Shown: positions 5,326 through 5,523 of the stretch, piece by piece | Numbering within the stretch: the stretch's first letter is position 1 | How the letters are laid out: each line of letters starts with the position of its first letter | NCBI GenBank assembly: GCA_031404155.1 | Contig: JANNGZ010000197.1 | Coordinates: 1-5,523, forward strand | Direction of reading: 5' to 3' | Length of the DNA: 5,523 bases | Source: JANNGZ01 sp031404155 | GTDB lineage: Bacteria; Pseudomonadota; Gammaproteobacteria; Burkholderiales; Burkholderiaceae_C | The notes under the pieces: generated by a model | What the model saw: only the letters and a program-made list of their open reading frames with translations | Databases searched by the model: none | What the model was told of the DNA's origin: nothing | Program-made: the position numbers and the translations under genes

Positions 5326-5522
5326 GCCCACAGCGCCAGCGCATCCAGCGCACGGCGGCGGTGGGCGTCGCCGTGCGACGGCGAGAGCTCGGTGCCGGGC
5401 AGGCGCAGGCCGTGCATTGCCCCGGCAGCTTCGGCGGCGAGCACCCAGGCGGCGAGGCGCGACAAGCGCGCTTCGGCCGATGTGTTGCCCGCGGCCGCGG
5501 CGGCCTGCCACTCGAGCCACAG
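5322..5522 (-). CDS. DUF58 family protein, C-terminal fragment (gene continues beyond the window)
   Basis: The frame starting at 5522 gives 66 residues with no start codon needed, then TGA (5324-5322). The fragment reads LWLEWQ, then ARLSRLAAWVLAAEAAGAMH (18-37), GLRLPGTELSPSHGDAHRR (38-56) and ALDALALW. This matches the C-terminal end I know for bacterial DUF58 proteins encoded just upstream of TgpA-type transglutaminases, typically after a MoxR-type AAA+ ATPase gene that would lie further right, outside the window. The role is not firmly known; the MoxR-DUF58-transglutaminase group is thought to act at the cell envelope. The stop overlaps the first repeat ATG (ATGA). Because the gene is cut and lacks a start here, it is easy to miss, and a different, shadow frame covers the same bases. 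Confidence 0.82.
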   Translation of the reverse strand: MWLEWQAAAAAGNTSAEARLSRLAAWVLAAEAAGAMHGLRLPGTELSPSHGDAHRRRALDALALWA

Positions 5523-5523
5523 C

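Noticed and set aside
5326..5520. Upstream part of a 125-codon frame that runs into the repeat ORF
   Set aside because: The Arg/Pro-rich upstream part is a shifted-frame shadow of the DUF58 C-terminus, which reads cleanly in the frame starting at 5522. The repeat ORF more plausibly begins at the ATG at 5325.

Overview
The window is a strongly GC-rich stretch of bacterial chromosome (or possibly a large plasmid). Third codon positions are almost all G or C, genes are packed in operons with 1-4 base overlaps, and the two gene groups face each other. The gene content (a chromate-resistance operon, and a DUF58 / TgpA-type transglutaminase pair) and the style of the short repeats suggest a betaproteobacterium, most likely Burkholderiales or Rhodocyclales. 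That placement is inference; no marker gene is present.

Left half, + strand (1-2663): a chromate-resistance operon. It contains the 3' part of chrB (sensor/regulator family, C-terminal domain only in the window), a complete chrA of 449 codons (two-domain chromate transporter), a 115-aa single-domain rhodanese, and a 152-aa protein made only of the ChrB C-terminal domain. All three junctions are ATGA stop/start overlaps, so the four genes are very probably translated as a coupled unit. ChrA would expel chromate. The ChrB-type proteins and the rhodanese are the likely sensing, reducing or thiol-chemistry accessories.

Middle (2664-3041): a noncoding stretch of about 380 bases between the two converging operons. 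It holds a perfect 12-bp inverted repeat with a 3-base loop, embedded in GC-rich sequence that looks like an interspersed repeat of beta-proteobacterial type, plus a small hairpin directly after the - strand operon.

Right half, - strand (5523 down to 3042): the 3' end of a DUF58 gene, then a tgpA-like gene for a membrane-anchored periplasmic transglutaminase with an intact Cys-His-Asp triad. The most unusual part of the window is the 183 bases between them. Three tandem copies of a unit of about 60 bp lie there; each ends in a Shine-Dalgarno-like sequence, a constant 7-base spacer and an ATG. Start and stop codons overlap all the way through (DUF58 stop, 60-aa repeat ORF, 6-codon minicistron, tgpA GTG start), so a translating ribosome could be relayed from DUF58 to tgpA. 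Each repeat can fold so that its own Shine-Dalgarno sits in a stem, and the divergent third copy preserves that stem through paired changes.
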